A DNA stretch of 64,000 nt from Gammaproteobacteria bacterium (GTDB lineage: Bacteria; Pseudomonadota; Gammaproteobacteria; SZUA-229), in NCBI GenBank assembly GCA_026995045.1, contig JALWPK010000137.1, forward strand, positions 1 through 64,000. The letters are read 5' to 3'. Position numbers and translations under genes: made by a program. Below the pieces are notes generated by a model, which searched no databases, was not told the origin of the DNA, and worked only from the letters and a program-made list of their open reading frames with translations. Positions 20,000-30,500 of the stretch are shown piece after piece (position 1 is the stretch's first letter; every line of letters begins with the position of its first letter).

Positions 20000-20461
20000 A
20001 TGTTCAGAATTGTGCTGTTTCAGCCCGAAATTCCGCCCAACACCGGCAACGTCATCCGCCTGTGCGCCAACACCGGCTGTGAACTGCACCTGATTGAACC
20101 GCTCGGATTTGAGCTGGATGACAAACGCCTGCGGCGCGCCGGGCTGGATTACCATGAGTTTGTCGCCGTGCAAACCCATCGCAGCCTGGATGATTACCTG
20201 CGACAACATCCATCGGTTTGCCATGCCCTGTCCACCCGCGGACGCAGACGCTACGATCAGGCCCGCTTTGCGCCCGGCGACAGCCTGATTTTCGGACCGG
20301 AAACGCGCGGCCTGCCGGCGGATTATCTGGCCAGCCTGCCGCCGGACAGGGTGCTGCGGATGCCGATGCTGGCGGACAGCCGCAGCCTGAACCTGTCCAA
20401 CAGCGTGACCGCAGTGGTGTATGAAGCCTTGCGGCAGAATGATTTCAGGGGGCTGGGATAG
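20000..20461 (+). CDS. trmL: tRNA (cytidine/uridine-2'-O-)-methyltransferase TrmL
   Basis: MFRIVLFQPEIPPNTGNVIRLCANTGCELHLIEPLGFE; SPOUT C-terminal LADSRSLNLSNSVTAVVYEALRQ. Confidence 0.95.
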   Translation: MFRIVLFQPEIPPNTGNVIRLCANTGCELHLIEPLGFELDDKRLRRAGLDYHEFVAVQTHRSLDDYLRQHPSVCHALSTRGRRRYDQARFAPGDSLIFGPETRGLPADYLASLPPDRVLRMPMLADSRSLNLSNSVTAVVYEALRQNDFRGLG

Positions 20462-20542
20462 GGACTGAAACTGTCACGAAATAATCCATAACGGGCGTGT
20501 TTTGCACCATATTGCAGCAAATGTCGCCGATTATGCTTGAAT

Positions 20543-21550
20543 TTACTCGACTCTGGTATCGCGGCTGAGCAGTGTTTTCACCGCATCCCTGGGCGGTTTG
20601 CCGTGATACAGCACGCTGAACACCTGCTCTACGATAGGCATGTCGACCTGGTGCATTTCAGCCAGCCGGTTGGCTTCCTGGGCGGTGCGCACGCCCTCGA
20701 CTTCCTGACCGATTTTTTCGCGCGCCTCGTCAATCGACAGGCCTTCCGCCAGCAACAGGCCCATGCGGCGGTTGCGGCTCTGGTTATCGGTGCAGGTAAG
20801 CACCAGATCGCCCAGGCCGGCCAGCCCCATGAAGGTTTCGCGTTGCGCGCCCATGGCTTCGCCCAGGCGCATGATTTCCGCCAGCCCCCGGGTTATCAGC
20901 GCGGCGCGCGCATTGGCGCCAAAGCCCAGCCCGTCCGATGCGCCGGCGGCGATGGCCAGCACATTTTTCAGCGCGCCGCCGAGCTCAACGCCGATGATGT
21001 CATTGCTCATGTAGGCGCGAAAATTACCGGTGTGCAGATAGGCGCGCAGCTCCTCGGCCAGCCACTCGGTGCTGGAAGCCACGGTGATGGCGGTGGGCAG
21101 ATTGGCGGCGACTTCGCGCGCAAAGGTGGGGCCGGACAATACGGCTGTATGCCTGCACTGTGGCAGTTCCTCCTGCACCACCTGGTGAAGCAGCTTGCCG
21201 GAGCCCTGCTCCAGCCCCTTGCTGGCCCATGACACCGGCAGATCTGCAGTGAACAAGCCCCGGTTGGCGGACAAAAACGCGCGATAGGCGTGACTGGGGA
21301 TGGCGATCATCACCAGATGCGCGCCACTCATGGCGGCTTCGAGGTCGGCCGCCGGCTGTAGCGTCTCGGGGAACGGAATGTCCGGCAAAAATTGCTGGTT
21401 GCAGCGCTCTTCGGCAAGCCGCGCCATATGCTCCGGTTCGTTGCCCCAGAGTTTTACCTTGAAACCGGAGCGCGCCATGTGAATGGCCAGCGCAGTGCCC
21501 CACGACCCTGCGCCCAGCAGGGTAATGCTGTCGCCTGAAGGAGCCGTCAT
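20543..21550 (-). CDS. gpsA: Glycerol-3-phosphate dehydrogenase [NAD(P)+]
   Basis: GAGSWGTALAIHMARSG Rossmann motif; GPTFAREVA; ELGGALKNVLAIAAG. Confidence 0.95.
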   Translation of the reverse strand: MTAPSGDSITLLGAGSWGTALAIHMARSGFKVKLWGNEPEHMARLAEERCNQQFLPDIPFPETLQPAADLEAAMSGAHLVMIAIPSHAYRAFLSANRGLFTADLPVSWASKGLEQGSGKLLHQVVQEELPQCRHTAVLSGPTFAREVAANLPTAITVASSTEWLAEELRAYLHTGNFRAYMSNDIIGVELGGALKNVLAIAAGASDGLGFGANARAALITRGLAEIMRLGEAMGAQRETFMGLAGLGDLVLTCTDNQSRNRRMGLLLAEGLSIDEAREKIGQEVEGVRTAQEANRLAEMHQVDMPIVEQVFSVLYHGKPPRDAVKTLLSRDTRVE

Positions 21551-21553
21551 GCT

Positions 21554-22024
21554 CTAGTGCGCGGTTTCCTGCTGCGCGGCTGCGGCGGCCTGCTGCTCCA
21601 TATGCTGCTGGTACAAGGCGTTGAAGTTGACCGGCGCCAGCAGCAGCGGCGGGAAACCGCCATTGGTGACCAGGCTGGAAATCACCTCACGCGCAAACGG
21701 GAACAGGGTTTCCGGGCAATAGGCTCCCAGCATGCCATTGAGGTTGCTCTCTTCAAAACCCTTGATGGTAAAAATACCCGCCTGTTTCACTTCCACCAGA
21801 AACGCGGTTTTGTCCTGTTGCTTGGCGGTGACGGTAATCGACAACACCACTTCGTACATATTTTCGTTCACGGTGCTGTTGCTGCTGTTGATTTGCACGT
21901 TAAGCTCCGGCTTCCATTCACTGCCGCTGATAAACAGGGCGGGGGTGTTGGGCGACTCGAAAGAAACGTCCTTGATGTAGATTTTGTCGATGTTGAATTG
22001 CTGTTCGTTGGCTTGTTCGCTCAT
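21554..22024 (-). CDS. secB: Protein-export chaperone SecB
   Basis: FNIDKIYIKDVSFESPNTP...; PFAREVISSLVTNGGFPPLLLAPVNF. Confidence 0.96.
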   Translation of the reverse strand: MSEQANEQQFNIDKIYIKDVSFESPNTPALFISGSEWKPELNVQINSSNSTVNENMYEVVLSITVTAKQQDKTAFLVEVKQAGIFTIKGFEESNLNGMLGAYCPETLFPFAREVISSLVTNGGFPPLLLAPVNFNALYQQHMEQQAAAAAQQETAH

Positions 22025-22072
22025 AATATTTCTCGGTTAAAGTGTTGAAAGTTGTTTTTGGACGCAGCGGAC

Positions 22073-22507
22073 TCAGCCGCTGCTGACAGGCAGTTTGGTT
22101 TCCTCCCAGGCAACCAGACCGCCCTTGAGATTCCTGACATGTGTGTAGCCCTCGCGAGCCAGCGCGCGGCAAACCCGGGCGGATGTGTTGCCGACATTGC
22201 AGTAAACAATGATGGCGTCATCCTTTGATTTCGCCAGTTTGGCGACTTTTTCCACCGCCTCGCTGGCTGGCGCATGTTTGGCGTTTTTGATATGCGCCTT
22301 TTTGAATTCCGCATCGCTGCGCACATCGATAACAATGGCGTCTTCGTTATTCATCAGCCGGGTGGCCTGAATCGGATCGACCAGCAGCTTGCGGATGGTC
22401 TGGTGCTCAAATTCCGATTTCACCAGCAGCGCCAGCACCACCAGAAAGGCGCCGACCAGAAACAGGTGATTGGAGATAAATTCAGGCAATAGCTGAAATT
22501 GTTCCAT
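22073..22507 (-). CDS. Rhodanese-like domain protein (membrane anchored, YibN-like)
   Basis: N-terminal TM; VIDVRSDAEFKKAHI; active-site loop VYCNVGNTS. Confidence 0.88.
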   Translation of the reverse strand: MEQFQLLPEFISNHLFLVGAFLVVLALLVKSEFEHQTIRKLLVDPIQATRLMNNEDAIVIDVRSDAEFKKAHIKNAKHAPASEAVEKVAKLAKSKDDAIIVYCNVGNTSARVCRALAREGYTHVRNLKGGLVAWEETKLPVSSG

Positions 22508-22544
22508 GAAAGAACCGACCTTGCAGACAGAGGTGAAAGTTTAG

Positions 22545-22880
22545 TTATTCGTCAGATGTCTGACGCGCGGAGCAAAATACATCCTGCATCATGCCAATCA
22601 GGCGCAGGGTGCGGGTGTCGCCGACGCGATAATACACCTTGTTGGCGTCCTTGCGGGACGCCAGAATGCCCTTGTCGCGCAAAATGGCCAGATGTTGCGA
22701 GATATTGCTTTGGGAAGTGCCTACAGAATCGACGATATCCTGTACACTCACTTCCTGGTCACCGAGAGTGCACAGAATTTTCAGACGCAGCGGGTGCGAC
22801 ATGGCCTTGAGTGAGCGTGAAGCGCGGCTGATATCTTCTTCACGGGTCATCAAATGGGGATCATCAGCAACTACAGACAT
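22545..22880 (-). CDS. ArsR-family regulator of BigR/SqrR type (candidate persulfide sensor)
   Basis: Winged helix SQSNISQHLAILRDKGILASRKDANKVYYRV; two cysteines, C37 and C103. Confidence 0.75.
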   Translation of the reverse strand: MSVVADDPHLMTREEDISRASRSLKAMSHPLRLKILCTLGDQEVSVQDIVDSVGTSQSNISQHLAILRDKGILASRKDANKVYYRVGDTRTLRLIGMMQDVFCSARQTSDE

Positions 22881-23028
22881 GTAACCTTACCTCTCGGTGA
22901 AACCTATATAAGAACTAAACAATACAATAATACACTTTTTTACCCAAATAAAAAGCGTGAATTTTCATTTTTTCCGGATTGCATGGATATTTTCCCGATT
23001 ACCCCTTGTATACGGCCATGGCGGCGCA

Positions 23029-24195
23029 GTGAAACAGTATATTAGAAAGCGCTTAAGCCTGGCGCTGGCGGTGGCGCTGACGCTGCTGGCCAGCTCGCCG
23101 CTGGCGGCTGAAACGGACGAAGTTTCACGCTACCAGAGCAAGCTCGAAAAGCTGTACAAGAGCATCGACAAGGTCAAAAAACACCTCAAAACGCGCCGTC
23201 ACAAACGCGGCAATGTGCTCACCGAACTGCACCAGTTGGAAGCCGATATCGGCGAAAATGCACTCAAACTGAAAAAAACCGACAAAAATGTTCGTCAGCT
23301 TAAAGTTCGCATCAATAAACTCAATAAAGAACTGCGGCTACTTGAGAACAGGCTGCGCCAGCAGCAGGCGGCGCTGGCCGAGCTGTTTCGCGCCGCCTAC
23401 ATGCTGGGCGCGCAGCAACAACTAAAAATGCTGTTGAATCAACAAGATCCGGCCAGTCTGGGACGCGTGCAGGCGTATTTCGACTACCTCAACCGGGCGC
23501 GCGCGCAGCGGATTGCCGAATTTGAGCAATCCATCAAGCACAAGCAACGTCTGCAAACCGACATCAACGCCTCCCTGCAAAATCTCAAATCCACACTCGC
23601 CAGCCAGAAGGCGCAGAAAAAAAAGCTCAACCAGCAGCGCCGCAGCCGCGCCGCCTTGCTGGCCAGACTGGAGCAGGAAATCCAGCAGCAGGAGCAGAAC
23701 CTGTCCGAACTCGAATCCAGCCGCAACCGCATCGAAAACCTGCTCAAGTCACTGGGCGAGCTGCTGGCCGACATCCCGCCGGGGCCGGGCGACAAGGCGG
23801 ATTTCGCCAGTCTCAGGGGCAAATTGCCGCGGCCAGTGGCGGGGCGCTTCATCGCCCGCTTTGGTCAGGCCAAGCAGCAGGGCGGGCTGAAATGGAACGG
23901 GGTGCTGATCGCCAGCGAATACGGCGAGCCGGTGAAAGCGGTCAGCTACGGCAGGGTGGCGTTTGCCGACTGGTTGCAGGGCTTTGGTTTTATTACCATT
24001 ATTGACCACGGCAAGGGATACATGACACTCTACGGCCACAACGAATCGCTGTTCAAGCAGGCTGGCGACTGGGTGGAGGCCGGCGAGGTCATCGCCACGG
24101 TGGGCGACAGTGGCGGGCACAGCCACCCGGGGCTGTATTTCGAAATCCGCGAGCGCGGCAAGCCGGTCAACCCGGCCCGCTGGTTCGGCGGCTGA
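23029..24195 (+). CDS. envC: Murein hydrolase activator EnvC (M23 peptidase-like)
   Basis: Coiled coil plus LytM domain (GYMTLYGHNESLFKQAGDWVEAGEVIATVGDSGGHSHPGLYFEIRERGKPVNPARW). GTG at 23029 gives the better signal peptide; the longest ORF starts at 22957. Confidence 0.9.
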   Translation: MKQYIRKRLSLALAVALTLLASSPLAAETDEVSRYQSKLEKLYKSIDKVKKHLKTRRHKRGNVLTELHQLEADIGENALKLKKTDKNVRQLKVRINKLNKELRLLENRLRQQQAALAELFRAAYMLGAQQQLKMLLNQQDPASLGRVQAYFDYLNRARAQRIAEFEQSIKHKQRLQTDINASLQNLKSTLASQKAQKKKLNQQRRSRAALLARLEQEIQQQEQNLSELESSRNRIENLLKSLGELLADIPPGPGDKADFASLRGKLPRPVAGRFIARFGQAKQQGGLKWNGVLIASEYGEPVKAVSYGRVAFADWLQGFGFITIIDHGKGYMTLYGHNESLFKQAGDWVEAGEVIATVGDSGGHSHPGLYFEIRERGKPVNPARWFGG

Positions 24196-24317
24196 ACCCG
24201 TGGTGATGGTTACACTCTAAAACATGTAATATACCGCTATATCACTGAATCGCTCCGGAGTAGACTAAACTCTGGAGACAGGATAGCCACACCGTTATAG
24301 CCCGGAGTAACAAGTTA

Positions 24318-25628
24318 ATGAGCAAACAATTCAAGACCGCACTGGTACTGGTCTTAGGTATGATTGTCGGCATCGGCGCCACGCTGACCGGTAATGTACT
24401 GGCCAACAAACAGGCTGAAGCACAGGGCCTGCCGCTGGATCAGCTGCGCAATTTCTCGGATATTTACAGCCGCATCAAATCCGACTACGTCGAGGATGTG
24501 GATGACAAAACCCTGCTGGAGTACGCCATTCGCGGCATGCTGTCCGGCCTCGACCCGCACTCGACCTATCTGGACGCCGACGAATACCAGGAATTGCGCA
24601 TCGGCACTTCCGGTCACTTCGGCGGCCTGGGCATTCAGGTGGGCATGGAAGACGGTTTTGTCAAAGTCATCTCGCCGATCGACGATACCCCCGCCTACAA
24701 GGCCGGGCTGAAAGCCGGCGACCTGATTATCCGCCTTGATGAAAAATCAGTTAAAGGCATGACCCTGAGCGACGCGGTCAAAATCATGCGCGGCAAACCC
24801 GGCACCGACATCAAGCTGACCGTGGTGCGCGAGGGCGCCGACAAACCGCTGGAGTTCACCGTCACCCGCGACATCATCAAGGTGAAAAGCGTGAAAAGCC
24901 GCATGCTGGATCCCGGTTTTGGCTATGTTCGCATTACCAACTTCCAGTCCAAAACCGCGCGCGACCTGCTCGACGCCATCAACAAGCTGAAGGAAGAAAA
25001 CAACGGTGAGCTGCGCGGTCTGGTGCTCGATTTGCGCAACAACCCCGGCGGCGTGCTCAACGCCGCCGCCGATGTCGCCGACCTGTTCATCAACAAGGGC
25101 AAACTGGTGTACACCGAAGGCCGCGTCGAAAACGCGCATTTTGAATTCAACGCCAAACCGGGCGATGTGCTCAACGGCGCGCCCATTGTTGTTCTGATTA
25201 ATGGCGGTTCAGCGTCAGCTTCCGAGATCGTCGCCGGCGCCCTGCAGGATCACAACCGCGCCGTGGTGATGGGCAGCAAGTCTTTCGGCAAGGGCTCGGT
25301 GCAAACCATTCAGGAATTGCGCAGCGGTGGGGCGGTAAAAATTACCACCGCGCGTTATTTCACCCCCAAGGGCCGCTCGATTCAGGGTGAAGGCATCACC
25401 CCGGATATCGTGCTCGACAAGTTCAAGCTGACCGAGGCTGAGTCCAACACCATCAGCCTGAAAGAATCCGACCTCAAGGGCTCCATCAGCAACCCGACCA
25501 AGTCTGAGGAAGAACTGGAGGCGGCGAAGAAAAAAGAGCTGAAGGAAAACAAGGAAATCGCCAATGACTACCAGCTGCACGAGGCGCTGTTGCTGTTGAA
25601 GGGTCTGAATATTCTCAGCAAAAAATGA
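24318..25628 (+). CDS. C-terminal processing peptidase (S41 family)
   Basis: PDZ domain, GLVLDLRNNPGG, GGSASASEIVAGALQDH, FGKGSVQT. Confidence 0.95.
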   Translation: MSKQFKTALVLVLGMIVGIGATLTGNVLANKQAEAQGLPLDQLRNFSDIYSRIKSDYVEDVDDKTLLEYAIRGMLSGLDPHSTYLDADEYQELRIGTSGHFGGLGIQVGMEDGFVKVISPIDDTPAYKAGLKAGDLIIRLDEKSVKGMTLSDAVKIMRGKPGTDIKLTVVREGADKPLEFTVTRDIIKVKSVKSRMLDPGFGYVRITNFQSKTARDLLDAINKLKEENNGELRGLVLDLRNNPGGVLNAAADVADLFINKGKLVYTEGRVENAHFEFNAKPGDVLNGAPIVVLINGGSASASEIVAGALQDHNRAVVMGSKSFGKGSVQTIQELRSGGAVKITTARYFTPKGRSIQGEGITPDIVLDKFKLTEAESNTISLKESDLKGSISNPTKSEEELEAAKKKELKENKEIANDYQLHEALLLLKGLNILSKK

Positions 25629-26440
25629 AGCTGACCCTGCTGCGGCCGGCAACCCTGGCGTTGCTGGCCGCCCTGCTTTTTCCCGCAGCTGGCGCGCGGG
25701 CGGAATATCTGGCCAGCATCATCATCGACGACATCGGCCAGAGCCTCGAACGCGTTGAAGACATTATCAACGCCGACATTCCGCTGACGCTGGCCATTCT
25801 GCCGCAAACCCTGTTTGCTGAAACCATCGCCGAGCAGGCGCACCGGCGCGGCAAGGAAATCATGGCGCATCTGCCGATGCAGTCAATCCGCCACCACAAC
25901 CATTCGCCCGGCACGTTGACGCTGCACATGACGGAGCAGGCATTCATTCAGCAATTAAAGCAAGATATCGAATCGGTGCCGCATGTCACCGGCGTCAACA
26001 ACCACATGGGCAGCCTGATGACCATGCATCCGGGCTACATGAGCTGGCTGATGCGCACCCTGGCGGACTATGACGGCATGTATTTCATCGACAGCCGCAC
26101 CACCGAGCAGACCGTGGCGGCGAAAATCGCCGATGAATACCAGGTGCCCAATCTCGAACGCGATGTGTTCCTCGACCCGGAACAGGATGCGCAAACGCTG
26201 GAGCAGCAATTCCAGCGCTTCATCGACAAGGCCAGAACCAACGGCTTTGCTATAGCGATTGCACACCCGCACCCGCTTTCCATACAATATATTCTGAACA
26301 ACGTCGATCGCCTGCGGCAGAACGGCATCCGGCTGACGCCGGTGTCCCGGCTTATTCAGCTACGCCAGCAGGCCAGACACAACACGCCGGAGGCCGATAA
26401 CCATGTCACGTGTACTGGTTCCGCTTGCGCAGGGATGTGA
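25625..26440 (+). CDS. Divergent polysaccharide deacetylase family protein (YibQ-like)
   Basis: Signal peptide; IIIDDIGQ..., ILPQT..., HLPMQ..., GVNNHMGS motifs. Confidence 0.85.
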   Translation: MKLTLLRPATLALLAALLFPAAGARAEYLASIIIDDIGQSLERVEDIINADIPLTLAILPQTLFAETIAEQAHRRGKEIMAHLPMQSIRHHNHSPGTLTLHMTEQAFIQQLKQDIESVPHVTGVNNHMGSLMTMHPGYMSWLMRTLADYDGMYFIDSRTTEQTVAAKIADEYQVPNLERDVFLDPEQDAQTLEQQFQRFIDKARTNGFAIAIAHPHPLSIQYILNNVDRLRQNGIRLTPVSRLIQLRQQARHNTPEADNHVTCTGSACAGM

Positions 26441-26951
26441 GGAGCTCGAAGCCATCACCATTACCGATCTGATGGTGAGGGCGGGCATTGATGTTGTCAC
26501 CGCCGGGCTTGATGACCGACCGGTGGTCGCCTCGCGCGGCGCAACCCTCATCCCGCACACCACGCTTGACCAGGTCACCGACGAAACTTTCGACATGATT
26601 GTGCTGCCCGGCGGACTGCCCGGCGCCGATCATTTACGCGATAACGCCACCCTGCAAGCCATGCTGAAACGCCACGCTGGCGAGGGCAAATACGTCGGCG
26701 CCATCTGCGCCGCGCCAAAGGCCCTTGAAAAGGCGGGTTTATTGAATGGCAAAACTGCGACAAGCTTCCCCGGCGTGCTGGAATCGCTGAACAACAGCGC
26801 AATCACCATCAGCAACGCCGCCATCGAACAGGATGGCAACATCGTCACCTCTCGGGGTCCCGGCACGGCAATGGACTTCGCGCTCAAGCTTGTCGAACTG
26901 CTCGAAGGCAGCGAAACCCGGAACAAGGTAGAACAATCCCTGGTCAGATAA
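26403..26951 (+). CDS. DJ-1/PfpI (YajL) family protein
   Basis: VLVPLAQGCEELEAITITDLMVRAGIDV; nucleophile elbow AICAAP; TSRGPGTAMDFALKLVE. Confidence 0.93.
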   Translation: MSRVLVPLAQGCEELEAITITDLMVRAGIDVVTAGLDDRPVVASRGATLIPHTTLDQVTDETFDMIVLPGGLPGADHLRDNATLQAMLKRHAGEGKYVGAICAAPKALEKAGLLNGKTATSFPGVLESLNNSAITISNAAIEQDGNIVTSRGPGTAMDFALKLVELLEGSETRNKVEQSLVR

Positions 26952-26967
26952 CTGACCGACAAATTCT

Positions 26968-27013
26968 GAAACTCTGATTTACTCAGAGTTTCCGCGGCAC
27001 AGGGAAGTGCCGC
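26968..27013 (+). terminator. Two consecutive hairpins 3' of the DJ-1 gene, the second followed by a T run
   Basis: GAAACTCTGA-TTTAC-TCAGAGTTTC then GCGGCAC-AGGGAA-GTGCCGC + CATTTTT. Confidence 0.6.
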
Positions 27014-27154
27014 CATTTTTAACAGCTTATCAGCTGTTGAAAATGAAGAAAAAGGCGAAATCGCATTTTGCCTTTTTTGTGCTCTGATAATTCAGGGATG
27101 AATTAATCAGAGCTTCCTTCTTTTTTAACGTCCACAATGGACATGAGGTAAGTA

Positions 27155-27490
27155 ATGCAAGCAGAAGTAAATGGCAAAACCATACAGCTGAGTGAAGCTG
27201 GCTGGCTGGAAAATCTGGATGAATGGAGTGAAGAGCTGGCTGAGGCTATTGCCAAAAATGAAAAGATTGATGAACTGACGCAGGAACACTGGGACATTAT
27301 CAATCTGGCTCGCGAGTACTTTCTCGAAAACGGCGTTGTCTGTGAGCCGCGCCAGTTCTCCAAGCTGATGAAGAAAAAATACGGCAAGGATCGCAGCGAC
27401 CAGAAATACATCTATTCGCTATTCCCGACCGGCCTGATCAAATGCGCCAACAAAATCGCCGGCCTGCCGCGGCCGAAAGGCTGTAGTTAA
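27155..27490 (+). CDS. DsrC/TusE family sulfur-relay protein
   Basis: WLENLDEWSEELAEAIAKNE...LTQEHWDIINLAREYF; C-terminus CANKIAGLPRPKGCS. Confidence 0.92.
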   Translation: MQAEVNGKTIQLSEAGWLENLDEWSEELAEAIAKNEKIDELTQEHWDIINLAREYFLENGVVCEPRQFSKLMKKKYGKDRSDQKYIYSLFPTGLIKCANKIAGLPRPKGCS

Positions 27491-27511
27491 GCTGTCATAA
27501 TTTATGACAAC

Positions 27512-27539
27512 AAAAAGGCCAGCATTGCTGGCCTTTTTT
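27512..27539. terminator. Bidirectional rho-independent terminator between dsrC-like and the convergent large gene
   Basis: AAAAAGGCCAGCA-T-TGCTGGCCTTTTTT. Confidence 0.9.
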
Positions 27540-27563
27540 ATTTTCTGCTTATTGCCTCGCCGA

Positions 27564-30500
27564 TTACGCCGAGCGATGCACCCAGTCAGCGCCCAGCGAA
27601 CCCTGCAGGTTCTGCAAATACTGTTCGCTGTTAATCTCCGCCAGCATGGCCTGCGCATGCTCCCGGTTTTTCTGCAACTGTTGCAGACGCGCTTCATCAT
27701 CATCCATCAATTCTTCAATCTTGCGCTCAATGTAGGCCAGGTTGTTTTGCCACAATCTGGCGTCGCGTTGCTGCTGAATTTTCAGGCGCTGCTGATACCA
27801 GTCGCTTTGCAGCAGATAATCACGGGTAAACATTTCACGGATTGACGGGTCATCGATGGTTTTGCCTTGGTACTCGCCGGTCGCCATGATGCTGAGCACC
27901 GCCTTGAGAGGCGGGCAGGCGTCTTCAATCGAACCGTCTTCAATATAATGCTGCGCCACTTTTTGCTGCGCCTCGCAAATATTGTTGATGCCATCGACAT
28001 AGGCGGCCATGTCCTGGGTTTCCGGTTTCAGCATGGGCTCGTCAAACACAATGGTCGGGCTGTCGAACACCTTGCCGAAGTAGGCGTGCACAAAACTTTC
28101 GGTAATGCGGTAGCCGAGACGGCTGGCGAGCACGGTCTGGCCTTCGTATTCGAAGTCATCGAGCTTTTCCAGATAACCTTTTTCAATCAGGTATCGCGGA
28201 TCGCGCTCGGCAACCGGAATGCGGCACCAGATTTCCGGTATCAGCATGCTGATATCGTGGTCAATACGACGACGCGCTCCGATATAACCGGCGGCGGAGG
28301 AATAGCCCTGATGACCGCAAAGAATAAAAGACACCATGGCGTTGTTCAGGTCCGCCGTTGCCGACAGGGCATTGAACGGCCCCTTGGTGAGCGCGCCCTC
28401 GGAGCCGGCGCCGGTGGTCGACGGCGACTTGCCGGTGAGGCTGCATACCAGATCCATGAACAGCTCCGGCAGCTCCTGATAGTGAATCGGGTTGTACACC
28501 GCCAGCGGGCGAATGCCGGCCTTCAGATCCTGCGGGTTGTTGCGGCGCCCCTGCAGCACGGCATTCACTGGATGATACACCGGGTCGTTCAGTGACAGGC
28601 CGCGCGCCAGCCGGGCGCCCATGTCAGCCAGGTATTTCGGTTTCGGGTTGGCCAGATCCGGGCGCTTTTGCAAATAGCGCATGTTGAGGCTGGGCTTGCC
28701 GTTGACAATGCGCGGATGTGATGAGGCGACAAAATATTCATCGTCCTGCAATTCTTCCGCGGCGGAGCGGATAAACTCACGCATGGGGCGGGAATATTCC
28801 TGAAAATTGACGCTGTCTTCCACCAGCTCAATCGCATCCTGTTTGGTCAGCGGTTCAAAGTTGGAGATAAAGTTGCCGTCTTCCGCCATGTCGGCTTCGG
28901 TCTGGGTGTCAAAACCGCGAATCACGGCGTCATCCGGACGCTGAAACAAACGCCGCTCGCAATTGGTCACCAGCTTGACGCTTTGTTCGGTGTATTGCGG
29001 GTTGAGTTTGCCCTGCAACAAACGGGCTGGTACAACCGTGGACGCCGAAATGTCATCCTCGGTCTGCACCTTGGTGGCGGCCACAAAATCCTGGCGCAGT
29101 TTGTAGATGCGCCAGCGGCCATCACTGTGCGTGCCAACACGCAGGTAACTGGTCACCAGTTTGCGGCCGTTGTATTTGAGTTCGTTCGCCGGGTGACCGT
29201 TGACTTCATCGACGGAGAAATGCTCGCGCCAGTTGTCGCCCCATGACGGCTTGTAAAAACGTTTGATTAAAAACACCAGCGCCAGTATGTGCTGCGGAAT
29301 GGCTTCCAGCCAGGCATTGTATTCATCGGTGTAGTCGCTGGCCGAGGGCGTCAGCAGTTTGATCACCGAACCGAGGCTGCGATCCATGCTCAGCAGGCTG
29401 CGGTCATCCTGCATGCTGCTGTCGCGGAAACGCTTGCTGTAATCGTAATTGATAATGTCCGCGACCTTGTCAAAATCGGCCTCGAAGTCGCCAATGAACA
29501 CCGGGCCGGAAATAATCGCATCCTGTATCGATTTGGAAATTTCCGACTTGCCGCCACCCGATACGGTGCTGGGCTTGTGACAGAAGGCGCCTTCGCCAAG
29601 CGTGCCAATCAGACGCCAACTCGGCGCCTGCGGATGCTTCTGCATGCTGACGGAAAAACCGCTGGGATACATATAGGTGTTGCTGGCCAGTAGTTTCAGG
29701 TATTGCGGCTGGCCGTCTTTTTCCCAGCGAATTGACTGGTCGTTCATGTCGAAACGGGCGTTTTCCGGCACATAAATAATGTCCTTGTACTGGCGGTCAA
29801 CCGCATAGCCGCTTTCGTGTATGTCGATGCCGCCTTCAAGCTGCTTGCACAAACGCTCGAAGGTGTATTCGCCCATGTCTTCTTCAATCTGCGGCACATA
29901 GGTTTCACCCAGATTGAAACGCGGGAAGGCGAGGGCGCCGCCAGCGTGTTCTTCCTCGACACCACCAAACAGGTTGGCGGAATAGCTGATTTGCGATTTG
30001 ATTTCTTTTTTGCTGTAGCCGAAATAGTTGTCGGCGATGATGGTGACAATGACGCCGTTCATGTCGCGGCACACCACCTTGAAGGCCTGACCATCGTTGT
30101 ACAGTTCGTCTTCCGCCTGCCAGCACATGCCATCCTTGCGCTGACGCTCGCTGGCGTCATCATAATGCGGCAGGCCGAGGGATTTTTTGGTCAGGCGCGT
30201 CAAATGCGGCGCCAGGATGATGCAGCCGGTGGTTCCGGTCCAGTGCTCGGTGTCCAGCGCGGCGTCATTTTCCGGCAGGAACGGGTCACCGCCGTTGCCG
30301 AAAATGGTTTCCACAAAGTCCAGGTTGGCGACCAGGCTGCCCGGCGCGAACATGCGCACTTCCATGGTTTTTTCCGGCAGCACATCGCCCACCTGCGGGC
30401 GCACTATCGGGCGCACCAGCAATGACACCCACAAATCAATCGGTTTTGGCAGGCCGCTGGCTATCGGCAGGCTCAGGGCTTCGGTTGGCGGATCCAGCGC

